From contig CAWAQA010000005.1 in NCBI GenBank assembly GCA_963784065.1, positions 310,001 through 374,000 on the forward strand: 64,000 bases of DNA, written 5' to 3'. Origin of the DNA: CAWAQA01 sp963784065. GTDB lineage: Bacteria > Acidobacteriota > Vicinamibacteria > Vicinamibacterales > UBA2999. The position numbers and the translations under genes were made by a program. This document shows, in pieces, positions 1 through 11,845 of this stretch (positions within the stretch are counted from its first letter, which is position 1; the number at the start of each line of letters is the position of its first letter). A model generated the notes under the pieces. The model was not told where the DNA came from and did not search any database. It saw nothing but the letters and a program-made list of their open reading frames with translations.

Positions 1-730
1 CGGTGACGTGCGTCGGCGCCACCTGCGCCATGGTGCTACCCGAATTCCGGACCTGCACCGGAATCGCCGCCACGGCCCACTCGACGGGCGCGGGCGACAC
101 CTGCACCGTCACACGTGCCGTCTGCGGCGCGCGAAGACGGACCGACTGGTCCGGCACGCCGACGGTCACCGATTCAACGACCGGCTCTGACGCGTCGGTC
201 ACCGAGATGGGTTCGGTGATCGCCTCCGTCAGGGTGCCCAGCGCGCTGATGGGACCGACGACCTCGACCGTGGCCGGGTCTGCCGTCACTGTTCCCAGGA
301 GATAGCCGGCCGCAGGATCTCCGTCGATCGCCGGGACGATCGGAACGATTTTGCTGCCCGACGGCTCGAAGTTCATGGACAGGGTGGCAGGCATCACCTG
401 CACGACCTCCACGCCGAAGGGCGTCCGGACATCCGCGCCGGTAATGTGAAACAGCCGTCGTCCGGTGCGGGCGGATCTGAGATCCAGCATGGCAACCAGC
501 TCGCCCGTCGACACGCGGCTGAGGGCGCCGGACGAGCCGCGCAGGCGCACGTCCACGACATTCTGTGCGTCCCCGACGATCTCGAGCTGCGCCGGCAGAT
601 TCGTGAACTCGAGCGGGATACGCATCGCCCGCTCGACGATGCGCTCGCCCGAGACGAGCAGCCAGATCATCGCCGCCAGCGCGATCGACAGGAACTTCAG
701 TCCGAAGTGGCGCAGGCCGAAGAACGCCAT
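1..730 (-). CDS. YbbR-domain protein (CdaR-like), 3' end outside window
   Basis: The translation starts MAFFGLRHFGLKFLSIALAA, with a single N-terminal membrane segment (about residues 9-25) followed by repeated beta-rich YbbR-type segments. The reading frame is open to the window edge, so the C-terminus is missing. YbbR/CdaR proteins are membrane-anchored partners that modulate the diadenylate cyclase CdaA. The start ATG overlaps the cdaA stop codon (TGATG), which argues for translational coupling. In many bacteria glmM follows next and would lie just outside the window. Family assignment rests on topology, position and repeat style. Confidence 0.8.
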   Translation of the reverse strand, partial: MAFFGLRHFGLKFLSIALAAMIWLLVSGERIVERAMRIPLEFTNLPAQLEIVGDAQNVVDVRLRGSSGALSRVSTGELVAMLDLRSARTGRRLFHITGADVRTPFGVEVVQVMPATLSMNFEPSGSKIVPIVPAIDGDPAAGYLLGTVTADPATVEVVGPISALGTLTEAITEPISVTDASEPVVESVTVGVPDQSVRLRAPQTARVTVQVSPAPVEWAVAAIPVQVRNSGSTMAQVAPTHVT

Positions 731-1543
731 CAGGCCAGCGAGCTCCGCGTCTCGGCGCGGGCGGCAACCCGGCGGTGGCCGAGCAGCGACCGCAGGCGCG
801 TCTTCAGCAGGTCGGGCGACAATGCCGCGCTCTATGTTGCCGTCGATGACGAGCGAGATGCTGCCGGTTTCCTCGGAGACGACGACCGCGATGGCGTCGT
901 TCTCTTCTGTCAGCCCGAGCGCGGCGCGATGCCGCGTGCCGAGGTCGCGGCTCACGCGCGGGTTGACCGAGAGCGGAAGAAAGCAGGCCGCGGCCGCGAC
1001 CCGGTCGCTCTGGATGATCACGGCGCCGTCATGCAGCGGTGAGCCCGGCTGAAAGATGCTGGCCAGGAGGTCGTAGGTCACCATCGCGTCGAGCGGGATG
1101 CCGCCCTCGATGTAGTTGCGCAGTCCGATCTGCCGCTCGATGACGACGATCGCGCCGATGCGGCGCGTAGCCAGCGTGCTCGCCGCGACGACGATCTCCT
1201 CGATCGTCTCGGCGGCGCTCTCCGCCCGCTCGAAATACCGGAAGAACGGCGCGCGGCCGAAGTGCGCCAGCGCGCGCCGGATGTCCGACTGGAACAGGAC
1301 GATGATGGCAAATACCACGTAGGCCGCCAGGTTGCGGATGACCCAGTTGACCGTCTCGAGCTGCAGCCACCGTGACAGGAAGAACAGCAGGATCAGGAAG
1401 CCACCGCTCAACGCCATCTGCACTGCACGCGTGCCGCGGATGAGCAGCAGCAACTCGTAGATGAGGAACGACACCAGCCCGATGTCGAGCGCATCCGACC
1501 ACGAGACGGCAGGCCGCTGGAGAAGCTCGGTCAACCACTGCAT
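730..1543 (-). CDS. cdaA: Diadenylate cyclase CdaA (c-di-AMP synthase), one frame break
   Basis: CdaA makes the second messenger c-di-AMP from two ATP. The protein begins MQWLTELLQRPAVSW, and a TAG lies directly in front of the ATG, fixing the upstream limit. The N-terminal third holds three hydrophobic segments. The DAC domain carries both diagnostic motifs: DGA in SPLHDGAVIIQ and RHR in GTRHRAALG. Near 823 one extra base (A between GGC and TTG) breaks the frame; after skipping it the protein ends ...RAETRSSLA with its TGA overlapping the ybbR start. Lying between folP and ybbR is the usual setting of this gene. The break is probably a sequencing error, since the rest of the domain is well conserved. 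Confidence 0.92.
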
Positions 1544-1702
1544 CTAGTGGACCACGCATCCAGCGGACGGATCAACTGTAGTGCTACCACGAAACAGGCT
1601 TTCGACCGCGATCTCGGGCCGCGACAACCGGGGTCCCGCCGCGCACGCCTGTGCGGTGGGGTGGAGCGGAGCGGCCCGCTAGAATTTGGCACACATAGTC
1701 CA

Positions 1703-2575
1703 CTAGTCAGCGCGATGATACTTCCGAATCTCGTCGGTCACCCGGACAACCTGAACCATCGGCGCGACAGCGTGGACGCGCACGACGTGCGCGCCGGCGA
1801 GGACGCCTGCCGCGACTGCGGCGGCCGTTCCCCAGTCGCGCTCGAGGGGAGGGACGCTGCGCCCGACCGCCCTGGCGAGGAAGGACTTCCGCGACGGTCC
1901 GACCACGATCGGCCGCCCGAGCTCGCTGAATTCGTCGAGCCGCGCCAGCGCCTCGTAGCTGTGCGGCGCTTCCTTGGCGAATCCGAGCCCGGGATCGACG
2001 AGGAGACGATCCCTGGCGATCCCGGCACCGGCGGCGAACGCGATGCTCTCGCGCAGCTCGTCGAGCACTTCGTCGATGACGTCGTGATAGGACGCCTGCT
2101 GATACATGTCGCGCGACCGCCCGCGTGTGTGCATCAGCACGAGCGGTGCGCCATGTCTCGCGACGACAGTTCCGAGGGCGGGCTCGTAGCGGAGACCGCT
2201 GACGTCGTTCACCATCGCGGCGCCGGCCGACAGCGCCGCGTCCGCGACCGCGGCCTTGTAGGTGTCCACCGAAACAGGGATGGCAACCCGTTTGACCAGT
2301 CCCTCAATCACCGGCAGCACGCGCCGCCGTTCGTCATCCTCACTCAGCGCCTGCGCACCCGGCCGCGTCGATTCACCGCCGACGTCGAGCAGGTCCGCGC
2401 CCTCGTCCGCCATCCGCACGCCGGCCTCGACGGCCCGGTCGGGGTCGAGCAGCTCGCCGCCGTCGGAAAACGAGTCCGGCGTCACGTTGATGATGCCCAT
2501 CACGAGTGTGCGTTCGCCGAGGACGAGGCTGCGCCCGCCGGGAAGAGGCACCGTGAATCGTCGTCGGGGACGCAT
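1703..2575 (-). CDS. folP: Dihydropteroate synthase
   Basis: FolP condenses p-aminobenzoate with 7,8-dihydropterin pyrophosphate in folate synthesis. The 290-residue product is intact and of usual length. It shows the first pterin-binding motif GIINVTPDSFSDGG near residue 28, DVGGESTRPG near 64, and the late motif GPSRKSFLAR that binds pterin. The gene lies downstream of ftsH and 160 bases upstream of cdaA on the same strand, matching the common tilS-ftsH-folP-cdaA order. The start is the ATG giving MRPRRRFTVPL. The 1544-1702 spacer shows no further gene. Confidence 0.97.
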   Translation of the reverse strand: MRPRRRFTVPLPGGRSLVLGERTLVMGIINVTPDSFSDGGELLDPDRAVEAGVRMADEGADLLDVGGESTRPGAQALSEDDERRRVLPVIEGLVKRVAIPVSVDTYKAAVADAALSAGAAMVNDVSGLRYEPALGTVVARHGAPLVLMHTRGRSRDMYQQASYHDVIDEVLDELRESIAFAAGAGIARDRLLVDPGLGFAKEAPHSYEALARLDEFSELGRPIVVGPSRKSFLARAVGRSVPPLERDWGTAAAVAAGVLAGAHVVRVHAVAPMVQVVRVTDEIRKYHRAD

Positions 2576-2613
2576 GCGGGTTCACGTCACAAGGGTAATG
2601 TCACAAGGCTCAA

Positions 2614-2647
2614 GAAAAAGCCCGCGCGCCGTGCGGCGTGCGGGCTT
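2614..2647 (-). terminator. Intrinsic terminator between ftsH and folP
   Basis: On the minus strand the arms AAGCCCGC and GCGGGCTT form a GC-rich hairpin followed directly by a T-rich stretch (GGGCTTTTTC). It lies just upstream of folP, so it would limit read-through from ftsH into folP-cdaA unless these have their own promoter. Confidence 0.75.
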
Positions 2648-2703
2648 CAGTCTATCCGGTGACCCGGGCGTTGTGCCCTGGGCCCTGACGCTTGTGCCTT
2701 GAA

Positions 2704-4621
<1,918 letters not shown>

Positions 4622-4663
4622 AAGCTTCCTCCCACGCGGACTACAGGGTAAGGGAAAAGAGTA

Positions 4664-5656
4664 TCACTTCGAAGGACCCTTCTGCCGTATTAAGACCAGC
4701 TTTCCGCGCCGAAGTTCCGCGCGGCTCCCGGGAAGGTCGATACCCCCGCCATTTCCAGCCAAAATGTCCAAAACGGCTTCGACATGGTCGAGCCCGATTT
4801 CCCGTCCGCCCGCTGTCTGGCGCATGGCCTCGAGCAGGACCCGGCGTACGACCGGGAGCGGCTCGGACGTCAGAGCCGTCGCGTCAATCTCCACGCCATC
4901 GGGCGTCACGGCCGTCAGGGCCTCGAACCGAGCCAGGCTGAGCTCGTCCAGCCACTGGCCATCCTGCCGCACCAGCGCCGCGGCCCGGGCAATCGCGGGA
5001 CGGGTCGCGCCGCCAGCGGCCCGGTCGAGCTCGGGCAGGATCACGTGACGCACACGATTGCGCGGATTTTCCACGTCGTCGTTGCTTTCGTCCTCCATCC
5101 ACGATTCGCCGCGCGCCGCGAGATAGGCCCGCAGGTCTGCTCGAGAGCACATCGAGGAGCGGCCGGACCACGCAGGCCTCGGCGGGGATAGATCCCGCCG
5201 AGGCCGGTCAGGCCCGCGCCCCGCATCAGCTTCAAGAGGAACGTTTCGGCCTGGTCGTCCTGCGTATGCCCCACGGCGACGCGCGTCGCACCGGCCTCGG
5301 CGGCCGCACGCCCGAGAAAGTCGTAGCGGACCCGGCGCGCGGCATCCTCGAGGGACATCGTATGGATGTCTCCGTATGCTTTGACGTCACGCCGTTCAAT
5401 CACGATCGGGATGGCCAGCCGCTCAGCCAAATCCCGGCAGAAATCCTCGTCGCGGGTGGCGGTCGGCCGAAGCTGGTGGTTCAGGTGGGCGAGCGACACC
5501 ACGGTGAACTCGTCGTAGGCGGCAAGGTCGCGGAGCAGCAACGTGAGGGCGACCGAATCCGAACCGCCAGACAGTCCCGACGAGCACGCGGGAACCCGGA
5601 GGGCACAGCGCATGCCGCCGGATGGTTCGCCGAACCTGTTGATGGAGACCGGTCAA
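4664..5656 (-). CDS. tilS: tRNA(Ile)-lysidine synthase, three frame breaks
   Basis: TilS converts C34 of the CAU tRNA-Ile to lysidine. Read across the breaks the protein is about 330 residues, a short form of the family. It starts MTGLHQQVRRTIRRH, has the P-loop motif SGGSDS after LVG, the GHTQDDQAETFLLKLMRG segment, then a VRPLLDV...ADLRAYL stretch and a C-terminal TilS domain ending in RQKGPSK. Extra single bases are inferred near 5577 (between GGG and CTG), near 5180 and near 5150. The gene heads the minus-strand run into ftsH. As TilS is normally indispensable, the breaks are most likely sequence errors rather than decay. Confidence 0.88.
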
Positions 5657-5763
5657 GCTCCCAATCCTCTTACGGCTCGAACCAACTCCGAACGCCCAAA
5701 GCGAATTGCTAGGGCGCTTGGGAGTCGGGCCAGCGTAAGACGTTTGGGAGTTGGAGTTTGGTA

Positions 5764-5837
5764 TGCCGGAGGGCAGACTCGAACTGCCGACCCCGCGCTT
5801 ATGAGACGCGTGCTCTAACCGGCTGAGCTACTCCGGC
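5764..5837 (-). tRNA. tRNA-Met(CAT)
   Basis: The minus strand folds into a cloverleaf: acceptor GCCGGAG pairs with CTCCGGC, D stem GCTC/GAGC, anticodon stem CGCGT/GCGCG enclosing loop CTCATAA (anticodon CAT), and T arm with GTTCGAGTC. The discriminator is A and CCA is not encoded. An initiator or a lysidine-modified Ile2 tRNA also has CAT; the elongator reading is the default and was not separated further. Confidence 0.92.
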
Positions 5838-5893
5838 ACGAACTTGTGATTGTAGCAGGACCGCAGCACCAGCCATGAAGACCCGCGGCTCTC

Positions 5894-6847
5894 TCAAGCC
5901 TCACCCTGATTGATCACGGCTGCCGCAATCAGAGGAATCAGGATCTCATGGTGGCCGACCAGCGAGATCCCGGCGCCGTTGGTGCCAGCGACCGGCCGCG
6001 TCACGACGTTGGTCTGCGGCCGGTACATGCGCAGGAAATCGATATTGACCGTGGTCAGTCCGTCGAGGGCGGCGCCCTGGTTACGGGCGAGGGCGACGGC
6101 CTTGAGGAACACCTCGGGCAGGATCACGGCGGACCCGCAGTTCAGGTACACGCCGCCCTTCAGGCGCGCCACCGCGGACGTGAAGTAGCGGAAATCGCGG
6201 AGGCTGGTGTCGCCGATGGCCGCGCCGGACGCCGCGGGATGCATGTGGATGATGTCGGTGCCGATCGCCACGTGCACCGTCAAGGGAATGCGAAGACGAT
6301 GCGCTGTCGCGGCGAGACTGCAGCCGGCGTGCGGCGCATGCAGGCCGGCAAGGAAGTGCGCGACCGATTGGCCCAGGCCCATCTTCTGTTCGGAGCCACG
6401 CCGGATCGCCTCGTTCAGCAGCCGCCCGGTTTCCTCCGCCATGCCAAAGCGGCCGGGGCCGAGCGCGTCATCGACGTCCTCCGACGTGGCGCCCGACAGC
6501 GCGATCTCGAAGTCGTGGATGATGCCGGCGCCGTTCATCGCGAGCGCCGACACGTAGCCGCGCTCCATGAGATCGATCAGGACCGGCGACACGCCCGTCT
6601 TGATCACATGCGCGCCAAGTCCCCAGATGATGCCGCCGTCGCGCCGCTTGGCGTCGACGATCGCGCTGACGGCGCGACGAAGGTCGCGGGCGCCGAGAAT
6701 GGACGGCAGCGAGGCAATCCAATCCGCAAAGCTGCCGCCGGCGGTCACCGGCCGCGCGAAGTCATCGACGTGTGCCTTGCTCGTGCGCGAGGCGAGGGGG
6801 TAGGTGCGAATGCCAGACAGGTCGAACTCCTCGTACTCGAAGGGCAT
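5894..6847 (-). CDS. Deoxyhypusine-synthase-like protein of unknown function
   Basis: The intact 317-residue protein starts MPFEYEEFDLSGIRTYPL. The stretch GLGAHVIKTGVSPVLIDLM followed by ALAMNGAGIIHDFEIAL, and later HMHPAASGAAIGDTSL, resemble the NAD-binding fold of deoxyhypusine synthase (compare its GANLTHD and DGSIGD segments). I do not see the usual C-terminal catalytic-lysine motif (EAxSWGK type), so hypusine chemistry is unlikely; bacteria lack eIF5A. Some bacterial relatives make homospermidine, but nothing here shows that activity. It lies downstream of queA on the same strand across a repeat-filled spacer. Function is not assigned. Confidence 0.5.
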   Translation of the reverse strand: MPFEYEEFDLSGIRTYPLASRTSKAHVDDFARPVTAGGSFADWIASLPSILGARDLRRAVSAIVDAKRRDGGIIWGLGAHVIKTGVSPVLIDLMERGYVSALAMNGAGIIHDFEIALSGATSEDVDDALGPGRFGMAEETGRLLNEAIRRGSEQKMGLGQSVAHFLAGLHAPHAGCSLAATAHRLRIPLTVHVAIGTDIIHMHPAASGAAIGDTSLRDFRYFTSAVARLKGGVYLNCGSAVILPEVFLKAVALARNQGAALDGLTTVNIDFLRMYRPQTNVVTRPVAGTNGAGISLVGHHEILIPLIAAAVINQGEA

Positions 6848-6861
6848 TGGAACGAACTGTA

Positions 6862-6994
6862 TCAGGCCTCAGGGCTCAGGGCTCAGCGTCGCAGGCCTCA
6901 GGCGTCAGGGCTCAGGCCTCAGCGAGGCCGACCTTCAATCCTTCTGGCCTGATTCCTGGGCCCTGAGCCCTGGGGCCTGAGCCCTGGGCCCTAG
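6862..6994. repeat. Heptad-type inverted repeat cluster
   Basis: The spacer between queA and the next gene is almost filled by variants of GGCCTCA and GGGCTCA on the left (6862-6922) and their complements CCCTGAG/GGCCTGA on the right (6949-6993), so the whole could fold as an imperfect hairpin. Related short units occur at 2656-2700, 12400-12420 and 18131-18158, always between same-strand genes. Confidence 0.7.
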
Positions 6995-8044
6995 ACGATC
7001 AGCATGGCATCGCCGTACGAGTAGAACCGGTAGCCTCGCGCAACTGCCTCCCGATACGCGGCAAGCACGTGCTCCCGGCCCGCGAACGCGGAGACGAGCA
7101 TCAGCAGCGACGACTTCGGCAAGTGGAAATTCGTGATCAAGCCGGTGATGATCTGGAACGCGTGGCCGGGGTGGATGAACAGGCGAGTCTGGCCGCTGGC
7201 GGGTTCCACCGTGCCGTCGCCGGATACAGCCAGCGACTCGAGCGTCCGCGCGGTCGTCGTCCCGACGGCGATGACGCGGCGGCCTTCTCGCCGCGCGCGC
7301 GTCAACGCAGCGGCCGCTTCGGGCGAGACGGTGAACGTCTCAGGGTCGACGACGTGCTCTTCCACGCGCTCCGAGCGCACGGGCTTGAACGTGCCGTAGC
7401 CCACGTGGAGCGTGATCTCGATCCGCTCGACGCCGTGCGCCGCGGTTTCGTCGAGCAACGCGTCGGTGAAATGCAGGCCGGCCGTCGGTGCAGCCACGGA
7501 TCCACGCTCGCGGGCATAGACCGTCTGGTATCGGGCGCGATCCGACCCGAGGTCCTCGCGCTTGATATAGGGTGGAAGAGGGATGTGGCCTACCTGGTCG
7601 ATCGCGCACGTGACGCTGCTGCCATCGTCGGTCCAGAGCCGGATCGTGCGCCGCCCGAAGAAGTGCCTCGCCAGGATCTCGCCGTGCAGTCGCCTCCCGT
7701 CGCGTTCGAAGAGGACGCGGGCGCCCGGCTTCAGCTTTTGCCCCGGATGCACCAGCGCTTCCCACTCATCGCTCCGCGGCTGCCAGTGTCCCAAAAGCAG
7801 GGCTTCGGCGGCGCCACCGGTCGGGATGCGGTGCCCGAGCAACCGCGCCGGAAAAACCTGTGTATTGTTCAGCACCAGCAGATCACCGGCGCGCATGTAA
7901 TCCATCAAGGCCGAAAACTCCGTATGCGCCACCTTTCCGGTTGCGCGATGGAGCACAAGGAGGCGCGACTGCGCCGCGGACGGGCGGAGGATTCTGAGCA
8001 ATCAGCTCATCCGGAAGATGGAAGTCGAAGTCGGCGACATGCAC
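6991..8044 (-). CDS. queA: S-adenosylmethionine:tRNA ribosyltransferase-isomerase
   Basis: QueA transfers the ribosyl part of SAM to preQ1 in tRNA, making epoxyqueuosine. The family N-terminus is seen from a GTG at 8044 (VADFDFHLPDELIAQ). One extra base near 7990 separates it from the long continuation ASRLLVLHRATG..., where the frame is then clean. Conserved segments LNNTQVFPARL, SVAAPTAGLHFT, HVGYGTFKPV, and the late LITNFHLPKSSLLMLVSAF identify the family. It is transcribed away from the reductase at 8070, with a 25-base divergent spacer. Beginning at the internal ATG after the break would delete the conserved N-terminus. Confidence 0.92.
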
Positions 8045-8069
8045 CTCATCAACATACTCGGTTCAGCTC

Positions 8070-9009
8070 TTGCACCCCGACCGAGGCGTGTACGACGTCG
8101 TCATCGTGGGAGGCGGACCCGCTGGCCTGAGCGCCGCCCTGGTTCTCGGCCGGTGCAGACGCCAGGTGCTCGTGTGCGACAGCGGAACGCCGCGCAATGC
8201 CGCGTCGCGCGGGCTGCATGGCTACCTGACACGCGACGGGGTCGCCACCGCTCGAGTTCCTCCGCCTCGCCCGCGAGGAGTTGCGGCAGTACGGCATCGA
8301 ACCGCGCGCCGCGACGGTCACCGCCATTGCCTGCACCAGGGAAGGATTTGCGGTGACGCTCGACGCCGCCGAGACGATCGCGGCGCGGACGGTCCTGCTG
8401 GCCACCGGCGTCACCGATCGGTTGCCAGACGGTGCCCGGCATCGAGGAATGCTACGGGATCACGGTGCACCATTGCCCGTACTGCGACGGCTGGGAGGTG
8501 CGCGATCGGCGCCTCGTCGTGCTTGGCCAGTCGGTATCGGCCGCCGGTCTCGCCCTCTCACTCAAGACGTGGAGCCGCGACGTCGCAATCTGCACGAACG
8601 GGCCGGCGCGGATCAACCCGCGCCAGCGCAGGCAGCTCGAGGAACAGCAGGTGCGGATCCACGAGTGCGCGCATCGAGCAGGTCGACCACGTGAGTGGCC
8701 ACGTGCAGCGGCTCCTCCTCGCCGGCGGCACAGTCGTGCCGTGTGACGCGATCTTCTTTTCCACCGGGCAGCAGCCGAAATCCGACATCCCGCGGCAGCT
8801 CGGGTGCCAACTGACGCGAAAGGGCGTGGTCAAGACCGATCATCTCGGGAAGACGGCGCGTCCCGGGGCTGTACGTCGCCGGCGACGCCTCGCGCGACGT
8901 GCAGTTCGTGATCGTCGCGGCCGCCGAGGGCGCCAAGGCCGCCGTCGCCATCAACAAATCGCTGCAGGCGCTGTCGGGCCACGCGATGGATGCCGTCCTC
9001 GCTTCCTGA
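8070..9009 (+). CDS. Thioredoxin-reductase-like FAD oxidoreductase, several frame breaks
   Basis: Read through the breaks, the product has the FAD-binding GGGPAGLSAALVLGR, the ATG motif LLATGVTDRLP, a redox-active CPYC in HHCPYCDGWEV, an NADP-domain start VVLGQS, and the C-terminal GLYVAGDASRDVQFVIVAA typical of the TrxB family. A TTG at 8070 or the GTG at 8088 (MYDVVIVGGG) can start it. Extra single bases are inferred after GTCGCC near 8247, after CCAGAC near 8430, after CACGAG near 8664 and near 8855. The redox partner is not visible, so thioredoxin itself is not claimed as substrate. It ends at TGA 9007-9009, overlapping the likely start of the permease. Confidence 0.82.
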
Positions 9010-10172
9010 GCCATGGCTGATCGAGCGAACACCAACGTCCTGCGCGCATCCGTCGCCCGCGGACACGCCAACGACGCCGGTCGATCTGAGCGTGCGCAGC
9101 ATGGCGCTGACGCTGCTGGCGGCAGCGGCGGTGATGTGGATCTTGAGTTGGGCGCGGGAGGTGTTCATCCCGATCGTGGTCGGCGTGCTCATCAGCTACG
9201 CCCTCGAGCCGGTCGTCGTCTGGCTGATGCGGATGCGGCTGCCGCGGATCCTGGCGTCCGGCGGTGGTGATGACGCTGCTCACGGGCTCGATCGGCTACG
9301 GGGCCTATGTGCTCTCAGACGATGCAGCGTCGATCGTGGCGCAGCTGCCGGCGGCGGCACAGAGGCTGCGGGCAGACGATGCGGCCGCAGCGAGGCGAGC
9401 CGGGGACGATGCAGCAGGTGCGGCGCGCGGCGGAGGAACTGCAGCAAACCGCCGACGAAGCCGCGGGCCGCAATCCGGCGCCGCGAGGCGTGCAGCGCGT
9501 GCAGATCGAGGAGCCGACGGTCAACGTCCGCGAGTACCTGTCGTGGGGATCGGCGGGCATCATCGCGTTTGGCAGGTCAGGCGGTGCTCGTGGTGTTCTT
9601 CGTCTTCTTTCTGCTGGCGTCGGGCGACCTCTTCAAGCGCAAGCTGGTGAAGCTGGTGGGGCCGTCGCTCGAGAAGAAGAAGATCACGGTCCAGATCCTC
9701 GACGACATCAACACGCAAATCGCGCGTTTCCTGCTCGTGCGCGCGATCACGAGCATCGCCGTCGGCGTGGCCACATGGGTGGCGTTCCGCATGATCGGCC
9801 TCGAGCAGGCGGGCGTGTGGGCGATCCTGGCGGGCGTGTTCAACAGCATCCCGTACTTCGGCCCGGTGATCGTGGCGGCCGGCACGGCCGTCGTGGCGTT
9901 CCTCCAGTTCGGAACGATCCCGATGACGCTGTACACGTCGGGGATCTCGCTGGTGATCACGAGCGTCGAAGGCTGGCTCCTGACGCCGTGGCTGACGAGC
10001 CGGACGGCGCGCACGAACGAGATCGCGGTCTTCGTCGGCCTGATTTTCTGGACCTTCGTCTGGGGCGTCTGGGGGACGCTGCTGGCGGTGCCGATGCTGG
10101 TGGCCATGAAAGCGTGCTGCGACCGGATCGAGGATCTGAAGCCGGTGGGCGAGCTGCTCGGGCATGATCTAG
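8990..10172 (+). CDS. AI-2E (PerM/YdiK) family membrane permease, frame breaks
   Basis: A multi-pass inner-membrane protein of the AI-2E transporter family. Visible parts are an N-terminal pair of hydrophobic segments (MALTLLAAAAVMWILSW, then VGVLISYALEPVVVWLM), a charged middle region, FFVFFLLASGDLFKRK, and the conserved C-terminal block GVFNSIPYFGP, followed by SVEGWLLTPWL and KPVGELLGH. Three extra bases are inferred (near 9262, 9375 and 9575). The start may be 8990 or the ATG at 9013. The literal frame stays open to 10408, but the family ends just after GELLG and a shifted frame has TAG at 10170-10172, so I end it there. The solute is unknown. Confidence 0.75.
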
Positions 10173-10223
10173 CGAGGCTCCGCCTCGGACCGGCAGGAAT
10201 CGAGCCGGTTTCGGCTCTGCTCG

Positions 10224-11220
10224 CTAGTGAGTTCGCTGCCCGCACTCGGCAGTCCGACGACTCGAGTCAAGATTCCAGGCGGCAGCTCGACGCTTCAGGA
10301 ACGTGTCCAGGTCCGTCCGGCCGCGGGCCGCGAGCAGCGGCTTCCACAAGTCCCCCACCTTCGCCAGGCGCGCACGCACGTTATCGAGCCGGAACTCGTC
10401 GATCGTGACGCCGGCCGCGACTTCGTTCCACGTCACCGGCGTCGACACGGTCGCCAGCGGCGTCGGCCTGACTGAATAGATGCTGGCCAGCGTCCGGCCC
10501 CACGCGTTCTGGTTGTAGTCCACGAGCACGCGCCCCTTCGGCCGTTTCGCCACGCGGTACTCCGACGTCATCAGTGCCGGATGCCGCGACGCGAGCTCCA
10601 CGGCCAGTGCCTTGGCGAACGTCCACACCTGCTTCTGCACCGGCCCGCGGACGATCGGCACGTAGATGTGCAGCCCCTTGGAACCGCTCGTCTTCACCAG
10701 CGGCTTCATGCGGAGCGACTTCAACGCATCGCCGACGACGATCGCGGCCTCGCGAACCTGCGCGAACGTCGCGCCCTCGCCGGGATCGAGGTCGAAGTGA
10801 AGGTAGTCCGGACGATCGACGTCGTCACACCTCGCGTACCACTGGTTCAGGTCGATGCACCCCAGGTTGATGACCCACAGCAGTGACGGCGACGTCGTCG
10901 ATGACGGGGAAATCGATGATGCCCTTCGAGCCGTGATCGATCGCGCAGGTGCGGATCCAGGCTGGACGCGGCTCCGGCGCCCGCTTCATGAAGAAGAACG
11001 GCCCCGCGGCGCCGTGCGGATACCGCTTCATCACCATGGCGCGGTCGCGGATGTGCGGGAGCAGCACCGGCGAGACGTCGGCGTAGTACTGAATCAGGTC
11101 GCCTTTCGCGATCCCGAGGTCGGGCCAGAACGGCTTGCGCAGGTTCGTGAGACGAACCTCGCGTCCCGCGATGGACAGCGTCGCGTTGTCGACGTCACCG
11201 GGGATCTTGACGCGGGGCAT
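10224..11220 (-). CDS. Stand-alone LigD polymerase/primase domain protein
   Basis: The protein begins MPRVKIPGDVDNATLSI and matches the polymerase (archaeo-eukaryotic primase) domain of the end-joining ligase LigD: LRKPFWPDLGIAKGD, YYADVSPVLLPH, MKRYPHG, HFDLDPGEG (the metal-binding DxD), KTSGSKGLHIYVP and DYNQNAWGRT. LigD-Pol fills gaps and adds nucleotides during non-homologous end joining. One extra G near 10892 breaks the frame between GTC GCC and TCA CTG. No ligase, nuclease domain or Ku is in the window, so the pathway here is incomplete or split. Its start overlaps the end of the unrecognised protein upstream. Confidence 0.85.
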
Positions 11221-11845
11221 GCTTCAGCGGCTGCAGCTTCGGAGGACGCTGTCCATGACGCACGGCGCCGGCAAGCGGCACGTAGGCCAGCTCGAGGCCA
11301 TCCGCGGCGCGGCGAAGCATCAGCCCGCCGCGGCTCATGTCGCCGCGGCCGACGAACTCCGGCGGAAACATCAGGCGGTCGCCGAAGATCGGCAGCAGCA
11401 GGTCCACGTACTTGCCCGAGGCGATGCTGCCGAGCAGCACGACGTCGCAGTCCGGGCCGATCGCGGCGTGCAGCGCACGGGCCCCTCGATTCAGCGGGCC
11501 GCTGTACGCGGCGTTGCTCACGTCGACGTCAACGCCGGCAAACGCGCGGAGGGAGTCGAGCGTCACCGGCGTGTCGGCCGCACGCAGGCCGGCGTTCGGG
11601 GTGATCACGAGCACGCCGCCGGCGGCAACCGGATCGGCCGGGTCGGGCGGCTGCGCGAACCGGCGTGCGTAGGCGAGCTTGCCGCGGAAGTAGAGTCCGC
11701 TGACGAAGCTGAACACGTCGCCAAGCGACGCGCCGCCGGCATCGCGCAGCTGCCGCGCCAGGGCGAACTGCGCGTCGGCCGACATGACCATCTTCGCGCG
11801 GATGCCGCCGCAGTTGGCGGGTGAGAGCAGGAAGACACGCGGCAT
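11195..11845 (-). CDS. Conserved protein of unknown function next to LigD-Pol
   Basis: A 216-residue soluble protein beginning MPRVFLLSPANCGGIRAKMV. I do not recognise a named family. Visible segments are LARQLRDAGGASLGDVFSF, the hydrophobic-core run VLVITPNAGLRA, a PDCDVVLLGSIASGKY stretch, and DRLMFPPEFVGRGDMSRGG; the alternation of beta-like and glycine turns suggests a compact alpha/beta fold. Its ATG overlaps the stop of the DUF4112 gene upstream (TGATG), and its 3' end overlaps the LigD-Pol start by 26 bases, so the three are probably co-transcribed. A DNA-repair link is only positional inference. Confidence 0.65.
   Translation of the reverse strand: MPRVFLLSPANCGGIRAKMVMSADAQFALARQLRDAGGASLGDVFSFVSGLYFRGKLAYARRFAQPPDPADPVAAGGVLVITPNAGLRAADTPVTLDSLRAFAGVDVDVSNAAYSGPLNRGARALHAAIGPDCDVVLLGSIASGKYVDLLLPIFGDRLMFPPEFVGRGDMSRGGLMLRRAADGLELAYVPLAGAVRHGQRPPKLQPLKHAPRQDPR

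Noticed and set aside
1678..1690. TAGAAT box on the plus strand near the folP end as a promoter
   Set aside because: It would drive only antisense transcription of folP and lacks a -35; treated as chance.
6862..6994. CRISPR-like array
   Set aside because: Units are heptads without spacers of constant length, and no cas gene is present.
10165..10235. CTAGCGAG...CTCGCTAG inverted arms after the AI-2E permease as a terminator
   Set aside because: Arms are 8 bases, about 45 bases apart, with no T run; convergent gene ends here may simply share bases.
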